Below are positions 56,446 through 64,000 of a stretch of 64,000 nt of DNA, piece by piece. The stretch is from Gemmatimonadales bacterium (lineage in GTDB: Bacteria; Gemmatimonadota; Gemmatimonadetes; Gemmatimonadales; GWC2-71-9). Under the pieces are notes generated by a model. The model was not told the DNA's origin and searched no databases. It saw nothing but the letters and a program-made list of their open reading frames with translations. The stretch lies in the NCBI GenBank assembly GCA_020633775.1, contig JACKDA010000004.1, positions 87,127-151,126 of the forward strand, given 5' to 3'. The translations under genes and the position numbers were made by a program. Position 1 is the stretch's first letter, and each line of letters starts with the position of its first letter.

Positions 56446-58905
56446 TCAATGCCGATACCCGCTGCTGAGCGGCACCACGTCGCGCGGGTTCTCATCGCCG
56501 AAGAGCAGCTTCCCCTCGCTGTAGCGCACGTCCTTCAGGGCGAGGGCGAGCACCTCGCCCAGTTCCTCGACGGGGAACACCTCGAGCTGCTTGCGGGCGG
56601 CCTCAGGGAGATCCTCGAGGTCGGGCTCGTTCAGCCTGGGGATGATCACGCGCCGGATCCCGGCCCGCAGCGCCCCGAGGAGCTTCTCCTTGACCCCACC
56701 GATGGGGAGCACCCGCCCGCGCAGGGTCACCTCGCCGGTCATCGCGATGTCGTGCCGGACCTCCCGGCCCGAGAGGGTCGAGATGAGGGCGGTGGCCATC
56801 GTGATTCCGGCGCTGGGGCCGTCCTTCGGCACCGCACCGGCGGGGACGTGGATGTGCACGTCGAGGTCGAAGCGGTCATCCGCGATGTGCAGCGCCGCGG
56901 CGTGCGCCCGCGCGTAGGTCCACGCGGCCCGGGCCGACTCCTTCATCACGTCGCCGAGCTGACCGGTGAGGACCAGCTCGCCCTTCCCCCGCATGGTGGA
57001 GGCCTCGACGAACATGATGTCGCCGCCCTGCGGGGTGTAGTACATCCCGGTGGCGGTGCCGACCTGGTCGACGCTGCCCTTCTCCTCGGGATGCAGCTTG
57101 GGGCGACCGAGGAGCTCGCGCACGACCGCGGGCGTCACCTCGAGGTGGTCCTGTTCCCCGGCGGCGAACCGGCGCGCGGCCTTCCGGGCCACCCGCCCGA
57201 TCTCGCGCTCCAGCTGCCGGACGCCGGCCTCGCGGGTGTAGCGCTGCACCAGCTCGAGCAGGCCCGGACCCGTGAAGTGGAGCTGCTCGGCGGTGAGGCC
57301 GTTCTCGGTGACCTGCCGCGGCACGAGGTAGCGCTCGGCGATGGCCACCTTCTCCGCCTCGATGTAGCCCGAGAACTCGACGATCTCCATCCGGTCGAGC
57401 AGCGGCGCGGGGATCTGCTGCAGGACGTTCGCCGTCGCGATGAACATCACCTGGCTGAGGTCGAACGGGATCCCGAGGTAGTGGTCGGTGAACGAGTCGT
57501 TCTGGGCCGGGTCGAGCACCTCGAGGAGGGCCGAGGCCGGGTCACCCTGGAACGAGACGCCGAGCTTGTCGACCTCGTCGAGCAGGAAGACCGGGTTGCT
57601 GCTGCCGGCCTGCTTGAGCCCCTGGATGATCCGGCCCGGCATGGCCCCCACGTAGGTGCGGCGATGGCCGCGAATGTCGGCCTCGTCGCGCGCGCCGCCG
57701 AGGGAGACCCGCACGTACTTGCGCCCCATCGCGCGGGCGATGCTCTTCGCGACCGACGTCTTGCCGACGCCCGGGGGGCCGACGAAGAGCAGTATCGGCG
57801 AGCGCCGACGCGACTCGTCGGTGTCCGCCGGGGTGTCGTCGGTCGCCGCGTCCTCGCCGTCGGCCGCGGCGTCCTGGCTGGCGCGCAAGGCGCGCACGGC
57901 GAGGAACTCCAGCACGCGGTCCTTCACGTCGCCCAGGGCGTAGTGGTCGGCGTCGAGGATTTCCTGTGCGGCGGGGATGTCGATGTGCTCCTCATCCCGC
58001 ACGTTCCACGGCAGTTCGGCGACGTGCTCGAGGAAGGTGCGGATCACCTGGGACTCCATCGACTCGCGACCGATCCGGCGCAGCCGCCCGAGCTCGCGAT
58101 CGACCTCCTTGCGCGCCTCCGGCGGGAGCTCCAGCGCGGCGAGGCGCTCGGCGAGCTCGTCGGTCTCGGTGCCGTCGTCCTCCTCGCCGAGCTCGCGGCG
58201 GATCGTCTTCAGCTGCTCGCGGAGGTAGACCTCGCGCTGCCGCTCGCCGAGTTCCTCCTGGACCTGCGACTTGATGTCCTCCTGGGCGTCGAGCACGGCG
58301 ATCTGCCGCTGGACGTGCACCAGGACCCGGCGCAGCCGCTCGTCGACGGCCAGCGTCTCGAGGAGCTCCTGCCGCTGGGCCGCCGACAGGTCGAGGTAGC
58401 CCGCGACGAGGTCGGCGAACCGGCCGGCGTCGTCGACGCCCTCGAGGACCTGCTGGACGACGTCCTCCGGCAGGCCGGACTTCTGGCCCAGTTCGGCGGC
58501 GCGGGCGCGCAGTTCCTTGTGGAGGGCCTCGAACGACGGGTCGTGGAGATCCACCGCGGGGAGGTCATCCATCGGCCGCACGGTGGCGACGAGGTAGCCG
58601 TGCTCCTCGGTCACCTGGAGCGCCATGCCGCGCTGCTCGCCGTGGAGCAGCAGCTGCATCCCGCTCATCCCGCGCTGCAACTGGCCGATCCGGGCGATGG
58701 TGCCGACCCGGTGCAGCCCCTCGCTCGCGACCTGCTCGACGTTCTCGCGCTGCGAGACGGCGAAGACCAGCTTCTCGGGGGTGGCGAGGGCGGCTTCGAT
58801 CGCCTTCAGCGTCATCGGCCGTCCCGCGCCGATCGGGGCGGTCACGCCCGGAAAGAGCACGACATCGCGCAGGGGGAGAATGGGAAGGGTCAGTCGATCG
58901 GTCAC
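56446..58905 (-). CDS. lon: ATP-dependent protease Lon
   Basis: The 819-residue protein has the Lon N-terminal substrate domain (LPILPLRDVVLFPGVTAPI), AAA+ module with GPPGVGKTSVAKSIARA and FLLDEVDKL, and the protease domain with Ser in KDGPSAGITMATALIS and Lys in GVKEKLLGALRAG. It degrades misfolded and regulatory proteins in the cytoplasm. The GTG at 58905 is chosen because AAGGAG lies at the right distance and homologues begin with LTLPILPLRD. About 250 bp separate it from the divergent kinase gene. Confidence 0.95.
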   Translation of the reverse strand: MTDRLTLPILPLRDVVLFPGVTAPIGAGRPMTLKAIEAALATPEKLVFAVSQRENVEQVASEGLHRVGTIARIGQLQRGMSGMQLLLHGEQRGMALQVTEEHGYLVATVRPMDDLPAVDLHDPSFEALHKELRARAAELGQKSGLPEDVVQQVLEGVDDAGRFADLVAGYLDLSAAQRQELLETLAVDERLRRVLVHVQRQIAVLDAQEDIKSQVQEELGERQREVYLREQLKTIRRELGEEDDGTETDELAERLAALELPPEARKEVDRELGRLRRIGRESMESQVIRTFLEHVAELPWNVRDEEHIDIPAAQEILDADHYALGDVKDRVLEFLAVRALRASQDAAADGEDAATDDTPADTDESRRRSPILLFVGPPGVGKTSVAKSIARAMGRKYVRVSLGGARDEADIRGHRRTYVGAMPGRIIQGLKQAGSSNPVFLLDEVDKLGVSFQGDPASALLEVLDPAQNDSFTDHYLGIPFDLSQVMFIATANVLQQIPAPLLDRMEIVEFSGYIEAEKVAIAERYLVPRQVTENGLTAEQLHFTGPGLLELVQRYTREAGVRQLEREIGRVARKAARRFAAGEQDHLEVTPAVVRELLGRPKLHPEEKGSVDQVGTATGMYYTPQGGDIMFVEASTMRGKGELVLTGQLGDVMKESARAAWTYARAHAAALHIADDRFDLDVHIHVPAGAVPKDGPSAGITMATALISTLSGREVRHDIAMTGEVTLRGRVLPIGGVKEKLLGALRAGIRRVIIPRLNEPDLEDLPEAARKQLEVFPVEELGEVLALALKDVRYSEGKLLFGDENPRDVVPLSSGYRH

Positions 58906-59159
58906 GCGTGGCTCCTTGCGGCACGCGGGTCGGCGGGATGCGGACCCGGACCGAGAGAGGGGCGCATCGGGCGTGCCACGCTCCGGGCCACGCTTCCTGC
59001 CTGACTGGCCGGTCCGCACGCCAAGGCGGCACGGATGTTCGAGATGGAACGGCCGGGGACCTGCCGCCCCGACAGGTCGGCGAGGCACGTTGCTCGCACG
59101 GGCAAGTCGGTGCAGATTCGGGGGTTGGAACCTTGGCACGCCTTCAGACCGGACCACGG

Positions 59160-61103
59160 ATGACCGACGCCGGGCAGTCCCAACTGCCGACCCTCCTCAA
59201 GGACGCCCTGGGCGACTCCTACACGATCGAAGGCGAGATCGGCCGGGGCGGCATGGGGGTCGTCTTCCGGGCGCGTGACGAGCGGCTGCAGCGCCGGGTC
59301 GCGATCAAGGCGCTGCCGCCCGAGCTCGCCTTCCAGCGCGAGATCCGCCAGCGCTTCACCCGCGAGGCGCAGACGGCGGCGCGGCTGTCCCACCCGCACA
59401 TCGTCCCGATCCACGACGTCGGCGAGGGCAACGGCGTCGTGTACTTCGTGATGGGGCTGATCGAGGGCGAGTCCCTCGCCGCGCGCATCCGCCGACGCGG
59501 CCGGATGCCGGCGGAGGAAGTGCGCCGGATCATGAAGGAGACGGCCGACGCCCTCTCGGCCGCGCACGCGGTCAGCGTCGTGCACCGCGACATCAAGCCC
59601 GACAACATCCTCCTCGAGGGGCAGCGGGGCCGGGTGGTGGTCACCGACTTCGGGATCGCGAAGGCGCTCTCCGCGACCGGGGGCGCCACGCTCACGAGCG
59701 CGGGGATGGCGATCGGGACCCCGTCGTTCATGTCGCCGGAGCAGGCCGCCGGCGAGAGCGAGATCGACGGGCGCAGCGATCTCTACTCGCTCGGCATCGT
59801 GGCCTACCAGATGCTCTCCGGCGAGCTGCCGTTCAACGCCCCGACGGTGGCCGGCATCCTGATGAAGCACATCACCGAGCCGGCGCAGCTGCTGCACGAG
59901 AAGTATCCCGACGTCCCCGAGGACCTGTCGCTCGCGGTGGCCCGCTGCCTGGAGAAGGACCCGGCCAACCGGTGGCCATCGGCCGACGCCCTGCGTCGGG
60001 CCCTGGAGAGCCGGAACATGGCGGGGTATCGCCCCACCGGGCTCGGGTGGCGTGCGGCCGAGCGGCCGACATCGACGCGCGAGCGGCGGCCGCTGCGCCC
60101 GGCCGCGGAGCGGCCCGGGACGCGGACCGACCGGACCCGCGGCGACCGCCCTCGCAGCGAACGCGGCCGCTCCGAGCTGCCCGCGCGGCGGGAACCCCGC
60201 TCGCTCGTCGATCGGCCCGGTCGGCCGCTCCGCGCCCGCGAGGCGCGCGACGCCGCGCGCTCGGCCCGCGACCGCCACCGGGGTCGGAAGGATCAGCTCC
60301 AGGTGGCCGACACGGGCGAGCCGAAGGTCGTCCAGCTCGCGCGGGCGGAGTTCGCCAAGACCGCGGCCGTCGGCGGCGGGCTCTTCATGGTGAACATGTT
60401 CACCGGGCTCGACACGCCGTGGTTCCTCTTCCCGGTCGCCTGGATGTCGTTCGGGCTGTTCAAGCGGTATGCCGACCTGTGGCAGGCGGGGTACTCGTGG
60501 CGTGACATCGTCAATCGCCCCGACGCCCCCGATGCGGTCACCGCGCGCGGGGCCGGGAAGCTGATCGGCGCACCCCGATCGCAGGACCTCGGGAAGTACC
60601 ACCGCCAGATGATGATGATCCACGGCGACCGCGCGGCGATCCTGGCCCTGATGGGCCGCCTCAGCGAGGCCGACAAGGCGGTCGTCGCCGAGATGCCCGA
60701 GACGGTCGAGAACCTCTACGCCAAGGCGCACGAGATGGCGCTGGAGCTGCACGCGATGGACAGCTCGTTCAGTGCCGATCAGGTGCATCGCATCGACATG
60801 CAGCTGCTCCGCCTCAGGGAGCAGCCCGAGAGCGAGGAGCGCGACCGGCAACTGCAGCTGCTCGAGCGCCAGCGCCAGAGCTGCCTCGAGCTGACCGCCC
60901 GCCGCGACGAGATGCGGGCGCGCTTCGAGAGCCAGGGGCTCGCGATGCAGGGGCTGCGCTTCGACCTGCTCCGGCTCCGCGAGAAGGGGATCGGCGCGGT
61001 CGGCAGCGACCTGACCCACGCCACCCAGCAGGCGCGGGCGCTCTCGCGCGACGTCGATCACGCGATCGAGGCGGCGACGGAGTTGCGGGAGAGTCTGTCG
61101 TAG
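59160..61103 (+). CDS. Membrane-anchored Ser/Thr protein kinase
   Basis: The 647-residue protein has a complete Hanks-type kinase domain (residues 20-280): GEIGRGGMGVVF, VAIKALP, HRDIKPDNIL, TDFGIAKAL and GTPSFMSPEQAAGE. A basic linker of about 90 residues rich in RPERR-type repeats follows, then a two-helix membrane segment (AVGGGLFMVNMFTGL and WFLFPVAWMSFGLF) and a coiled-coil tail to the end. No PASTA sensor is present. The 2TM and coiled-coil part may mediate assembly at the membrane. Similar architecture is common in Gemmatimonadota. Confidence 0.9.
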   Translation: MTDAGQSQLPTLLKDALGDSYTIEGEIGRGGMGVVFRARDERLQRRVAIKALPPELAFQREIRQRFTREAQTAARLSHPHIVPIHDVGEGNGVVYFVMGLIEGESLAARIRRRGRMPAEEVRRIMKETADALSAAHAVSVVHRDIKPDNILLEGQRGRVVVTDFGIAKALSATGGATLTSAGMAIGTPSFMSPEQAAGESEIDGRSDLYSLGIVAYQMLSGELPFNAPTVAGILMKHITEPAQLLHEKYPDVPEDLSLAVARCLEKDPANRWPSADALRRALESRNMAGYRPTGLGWRAAERPTSTRERRPLRPAAERPGTRTDRTRGDRPRSERGRSELPARREPRSLVDRPGRPLRAREARDAARSARDRHRGRKDQLQVADTGEPKVVQLARAEFAKTAAVGGGLFMVNMFTGLDTPWFLFPVAWMSFGLFKRYADLWQAGYSWRDIVNRPDAPDAVTARGAGKLIGAPRSQDLGKYHRQMMMIHGDRAAILALMGRLSEADKAVVAEMPETVENLYAKAHEMALELHAMDSSFSADQVHRIDMQLLRLREQPESEERDRQLQLLERQRQSCLELTARRDEMRARFESQGLAMQGLRFDLLRLREKGIGAVGSDLTHATQQARALSRDVDHAIEAATELRESLS

Positions 61104-61108
61104 AGAGG

Positions 61109-61206
61109 CGTGAGGTGTGAGTCGTGAGTCGTGAGAACGCGAGGGCCGGCCCCCGTGTTGGGAAGCCGGCCTTTGCATTCTCACGACTCAGGACTCACAC
61201 CTCATC
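61109..61206. terminator. Compound terminator between convergent genes
   Basis: The inner pair GGGCCGGC and GCCGGCCTTT is enclosed by arms GTGAGGTGTGAGTCGTGAGT and its near-complement at 61179-61206 (TTCTCACGACTCAGGACTCA and CACC). The plan is the same as at 56338-56441, including the GGCCGGC core, so the two are copies of one element. Confidence 0.75.
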
Positions 61207-61208
61207 AC

Positions 61209-61315
61209 TAGAACGCGAGGATCTCTTCCATGGCACGACGCAGGGGATCCCTCGCTGCGCTCGGGATGGCGGACCTGCCTTAGAACGCGAGGATCTCTTC
61301 CATGGCACGACGCAG
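61209..61315. repeat. Duplicated gene end flanking a short palindromic repeat
   Basis: TAGAACGCGAGGATCTCTTC and CATGGCACGACGCAGG, the last 36 bases of the dehydrogenase gene, occur twice (61209-61244 and 61280-61315). Between them is GGATCCCTCGCTGCGCTCGG, a member of the CCGAGCGCAGCGAGGG repeat family. The outer copy is not translated as it lies beyond the stop codon. Confidence 0.85.
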
Positions 61316-63397
61316 GTCCGCCACCTGCGGGAGGATGACATCCTCGAGGTCGGTGGCGTAGGCCACGAAGGTGTCGGTGCTCGCAACCCGCCGCACGGGC
61401 GCATCGAGCCAGGCGAAGTGCTCGTCCGCGATCTTCGCCGCGATCTCGGCACCATACCCCCACGAGAGCGAGTCCTCGTAGGCAACGATCACCCGGTTGG
61501 TCCGGCGGACCGACTCGGCGATCGCCTCCCAGTCGACCGGCGAGAGGGAGCGGAGGTCGATCACCTCGACCCGCTGGCCGGTGGCCTCCTCGAGGTCCTT
61601 CGCCGCCTGCACCGCGCGCTGGACCACCGCCCCATAGGTGATGACGGTGGCATCGCTGCCGGGGCGCACCACCTTCGCCTTGCCGAACGGGATCATGAAG
61701 TTGGGCCCGGGGTAGGCGCCCTTGTTGTAGGTCTGGCGGTAGAGGTGCTTGTGCTCGAGGAAGAGCACCGGGTCCTCGCAGCGGATGGCGGTCCGCAGCA
61801 GGCCCGCGGCATCGAGCGCGGTGCTGGGGCAGACGACGCGGAGCCCCGGCACGCCGGTGAACACCGCGGCACCGGTCTGGGAATGGTAGACCGAGCCACC
61901 CTTGAGGTAGCCGCCGTAGGTGGTGCGGACGACGACCGGGGCGCTGAAGGCGTTGTTCGAGCGCCAGCGCATCAGGGCCAGCTCGTCGCGGAGCTGCATG
62001 TAGGCGGGCCAGATGTAGTCGAAGAACTGGATCTCGACGACCGGCTTGAGGCCCCGGGTGGCGAGCCCGATCGCGCGGCCGACGATGTTCGCCTCGGCCA
62101 GCGGCGAGTTGTAGACCCGGTTGCTGCCGAACTGCTTCTGCAGCCCCCAGGTCACCTTGAAGACGCCACCCTTCCCCTTCACCGCCTCGAGGTTGCCCTC
62201 CCGCGAGCAGTCGGCGACGTCCTCCCCGAAGATCACGATCCGCGGGTCGCGCGCCATCTCGTCGCGCAGGCAGCTGTTGAGGAGGTCCACCATCGTGGTC
62301 GGCGCCCCGCTGGTCTGCGGGTCGTCCTCGGTGTCGAACGGCTCGCCGGTGGGATCGACGTCGGGCGAGTAGACGAAGCGGGTCACGGTGTCGGTGGCCG
62401 GCTGCGGCGAGGCGAGGGCGATGTCGGTGGCGACCTCCAGTTCCTCCTCGACCTGCGCCCGCAGCAGCTCCAGCTCGGCCTCGGTGGCGACGCCCTGCTC
62501 CAGCAGCCACGCCGGGAAGGTGACCAGCGGGTCGCGCGCGGCCTCCGCCTCGCGCTCCGCCTCGGGACGGTAGTGGACCTCGTCGTCCGAGAGCGAGTGC
62601 GAGTACGGCCGGATCACGTGCGCGTGCACCAGCGCGGGCCCCTTGCGCTGGCGGGCGTAGTCGTGCGCCTTCTGCAGCGCCGCCATCGACGCGAGCGGAT
62701 CGCAGCCGTCGACCTCCTCGATCAGCAGGCCGGGGAAGGACTGCACCAGCTTGCTGATCGAGCCGCCGGCGGTGTTGACCTCGACCGGCACCGAGATCGC
62801 GTAGCCGTTGTCCTCGATCAGGAACACCACGGGAAGCTTGAGGTTGCAGGCGCTGTTGAGCGCCTCCCAGAACTCGCCCTCGCTGGTGGTGCCATCGCCG
62901 GAGGTGCAGAGCACGACCTCGTCGCCCCGGGTGAACTCCGCGAGCCGCTCGTCGCGGGACGCCCGCAGCCAGGTCTCGGCGGCGCCGACGGCCTGCAGGA
63001 ACTGCGTCCCGGTCGGCGAGGACGTCGAGACGATGTTCAGGTCCTTGTGGCCCCAGTGCGACGGCATCTGGCGGCCGCCGGAGTTCGGGTCGTCGGCCGC
63101 GCCGACCGCCGAGAGGAGCTGCTCGGTCGCGGTCATCCCGAGGCCGAGGCAGAGGGCGCGGTCGCGATAGTAGAGGTAGAACCAGTCGTGCGCGGCGCGG
63201 AACACCTTCGCGGCCGCGGCGAGGACCGCCTCGTGACCGGCCCCGCTGATCTGGAAGAAGATCCGGTTCTGCCGCTTGAGCTGGATCTCCTTGTCGTCGA
63301 TCCGACGGGAGAGCAGCATGACGCGATAGAGGTCGAGGAGCTCGGACTTCTCGAGGCGGGGGGCGGAGCGCGCGCGCGCGGAGGTGCGAGTGGCCAT
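61280..63397 (-). CDS. Branched-chain 2-oxoacid dehydrogenase E1, alpha and beta fused
   Basis: The 705-residue protein joins an E1 alpha part (residues 1-330) and an E1 beta part (360-705). The thiamine diphosphate motif is GDGTTSEGEFWEALNSACN, ending in the Asn about 30 residues on (LIEDNGYAIS). The beta part has FGEDVADCSREGN, YNSPLAEANIVGRAIG and EHKHLYRQ. The fused form is known from several phyla and acts with E2 and E3 to oxidise branched-chain 2-oxoacids; no E2 or E3 gene is in view. The same protein could use related 2-oxoacids. Start ATG at 63397. Confidence 0.88.
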   Translation of the reverse strand: MATRTSARARSAPRLEKSELLDLYRVMLLSRRIDDKEIQLKRQNRIFFQISGAGHEAVLAAAAKVFRAAHDWFYLYYRDRALCLGLGMTATEQLLSAVGAADDPNSGGRQMPSHWGHKDLNIVSTSSPTGTQFLQAVGAAETWLRASRDERLAEFTRGDEVVLCTSGDGTTSEGEFWEALNSACNLKLPVVFLIEDNGYAISVPVEVNTAGGSISKLVQSFPGLLIEEVDGCDPLASMAALQKAHDYARQRKGPALVHAHVIRPYSHSLSDDEVHYRPEAEREAEAARDPLVTFPAWLLEQGVATEAELELLRAQVEEELEVATDIALASPQPATDTVTRFVYSPDVDPTGEPFDTEDDPQTSGAPTTMVDLLNSCLRDEMARDPRIVIFGEDVADCSREGNLEAVKGKGGVFKVTWGLQKQFGSNRVYNSPLAEANIVGRAIGLATRGLKPVVEIQFFDYIWPAYMQLRDELALMRWRSNNAFSAPVVVRTTYGGYLKGGSVYHSQTGAAVFTGVPGLRVVCPSTALDAAGLLRTAIRCEDPVLFLEHKHLYRQTYNKGAYPGPNFMIPFGKAKVVRPGSDATVITYGAVVQRAVQAAKDLEEATGQRVEVIDLRSLSPVDWEAIAESVRRTNRVIVAYEDSLSWGYGAEIAAKIADEHFAWLDAPVRRVASTDTFVAYATDLEDVILPQVADLRRAMEEILAF

Positions 63398-63463
63398 CCC
63401 GAAAAGATGGCCGCGGCGCTGGGGTTCCGGAAGGGTTCGGCCGCCGCGGGCGGCGGGACCGCG

Positions 63464-64000
63464 CTAGGGCGCGGGCGCGGCCTCCGCGCGGAAGACGACC
63501 TGGCCGCCCACCACCGTGGTGCGCACCGCGGCGTCCCGGATCCGGTCCGGCGCGATCGTGCGCAGGTCGCGGTCGAGGATCACGACGTCGGCGAGCATGC
63601 CGGGCCGCAGCATCCCGCGTCGCGCCTCGGCGAAGGTCGCGGCTGCGTTGGCCGTGGTGTACGCCGTGAGCGCCTGGTCGAGCGAGATCCGCTCGGCGGG
63701 ATACCACCCGTCCGGATGCGCGCCATCGAGCGTCTGCCGGGTCACGGCGGCCCAGATGCCGAGGAGCGGATCGATCGGCGCGACATACCAGTCGGAACCG
63801 AAGACCACGGTCGCACCGGCCTCGAGCAGGGAATGGAACGCGTAGGTGCCGCGGAGTTGCGGCTCGCGGATCCGCTTCGCGGCCCAGCGCCCATCGTCGG
63901 CGGCGTGGTAGGGCTGCATCGAGGCGAGGATCCCGGCCGGCGCGAGCCGGGCGATCTCCTCGGGGCGCAGGTGCTGGGCGTGCTCGATCCGGAAGCGTCG
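63464..64000 (-). CDS. Amidohydrolase (YtcJ-like), C-terminal part, cut by window edge
   Basis: About 178 residues are visible; the start lies beyond the right edge. RIEHAQHLRPEEIARLA carries the metal-ligand His, GATVVFGSDWYVAP the catalytic Asp, and ALTAYTTANAAATFAEARRGMLRPGMLADVVILDRD the typical C-terminal strand region of amidohydrolase family 3. Substrates of this family include amides and formamides. It is 66 nt upstream of the dehydrogenase gene on the same strand. Confidence 0.85.
   Translation of the reverse strand, partial: RRFRIEHAQHLRPEEIARLAPAGILASMQPYHAADDGRWAAKRIREPQLRGTYAFHSLLEAGATVVFGSDWYVAPIDPLLGIWAAVTRQTLDGAHPDGWYPAERISLDQALTAYTTANAAATFAEARRGMLRPGMLADVVILDRDLRTIAPDRIRDAAVRTTVVGGQVVFRAEAAPAP

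Noticed and set aside
58906..59159. Heat-shock or sigma54 promoter before lon or the kinase gene
   Set aside because: Partial boxes such as TTGGCACG were seen but no complete -24/-12 or -35/-10 pair with proper spacing, and no CIRCE-type inverted repeat.
1..64000. tRNA or rRNA genes
   Set aside because: No cloverleaf with conserved GGTTCGA-type arms or rRNA segments was noticed on reading either strand; a covariance search would settle this.

Overview
The window is GC-rich DNA from a bacterial chromosome. Long head-to-tail gene strings with ATGA overlaps, many GTG starts, many exported proteins ending their leaders in A-Q-A/A-A-Q, a kinase with a C-terminal two-helix membrane segment, and an alpha-beta fused branched-chain dehydrogenase all suggest a Gemmatimonadota-like soil or sediment bacterium. 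That assignment is inference; there is no rRNA to confirm it.

1-16.4 kb is a chromosomal integron read on the minus strand. The integrase intI (15433-16443) points towards its cassettes, the inverted layout known from a few phyla. It is followed by an attI-like core (15370-15376), a cassette with an unknown protein, and a cassette with a MazEF-type toxin-antitoxin pair ending in a half-destroyed attC (13955-13996). The array then breaks off. A block of about 9.7 kb of respiratory genes (4207 to about 13950) follows, and the array resumes inside a 5'-truncated HigBA cassette. Next come a mercury cassette (merR, thioredoxin-like protein, MerT-like protein) carried backwards with its own promoter, and a nucleotidyltransferase cassette. 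The attC of the last cassette is split by an IS1111-type element at 67-1411, whose 3' non-coding end looks like a guide (seek/bridge) RNA. attC core sites match pairwise from cassette to cassette, which supports these boundaries.

The inserted respiratory block holds a minus-strand operon: Rrf2-type regulator, a 57-aa membrane peptide, a CuA subunit II, a heme-copper subunit I with Gln instead of the usual active-site Tyr, a Sco/SenC protein, a nitronate-monooxygenase-like flavoprotein and a membrane ferredoxin. The order resembles norSY-senC clusters, so NO reduction is a real alternative to O2 reduction. Divergently there is a cytochrome b fused to a ferredoxin and an MvhD-like domain, an exported protein and heme A synthase.

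16.6-25.3 kb carries mutagenic DNA repair: an ImuB-like protein and, further on, Tag glycosylase plus DnaE2. A 17-bp direct-repeat motif, TTCGGT-N5-TTCGGT, stands before imuB (next to intI) and before tag-dnaE2, and may be the SOS operator. A 92-bp palindromic repeat is inserted twice in frame inside dnaE2, and a third, degenerate copy supplies its start codon.

25.3-47 kb is mostly housekeeping and envelope genes: a CocE-type hydrolase, lipoproteins, an ECF sigma factor with a CBM48-like membrane partner and two exported proteins, YceI, cardiolipin synthase, DUF72, TetR with its operator, IspH, a PAS-Fis regulator divergent from an MCP-like protein, a DEAH helicase with an RGG tail, an SDR enzyme, an FG-GAP surface protein and an M1 peptidase. 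47-64 kb has pterin and folate genes (PTPS/QueD, PCD, PabB, PabA), phosphofructokinase, cytochrome c, a TrmB regulator with an Hpt-REC-GGDEF protein, Lon, a Ser/Thr kinase, the E1 alpha-beta dehydrogenase and the end of an amidohydrolase. Several intergenic gaps hold nested palindromes built from GTCGTGAG-type arms around terminator hairpins.
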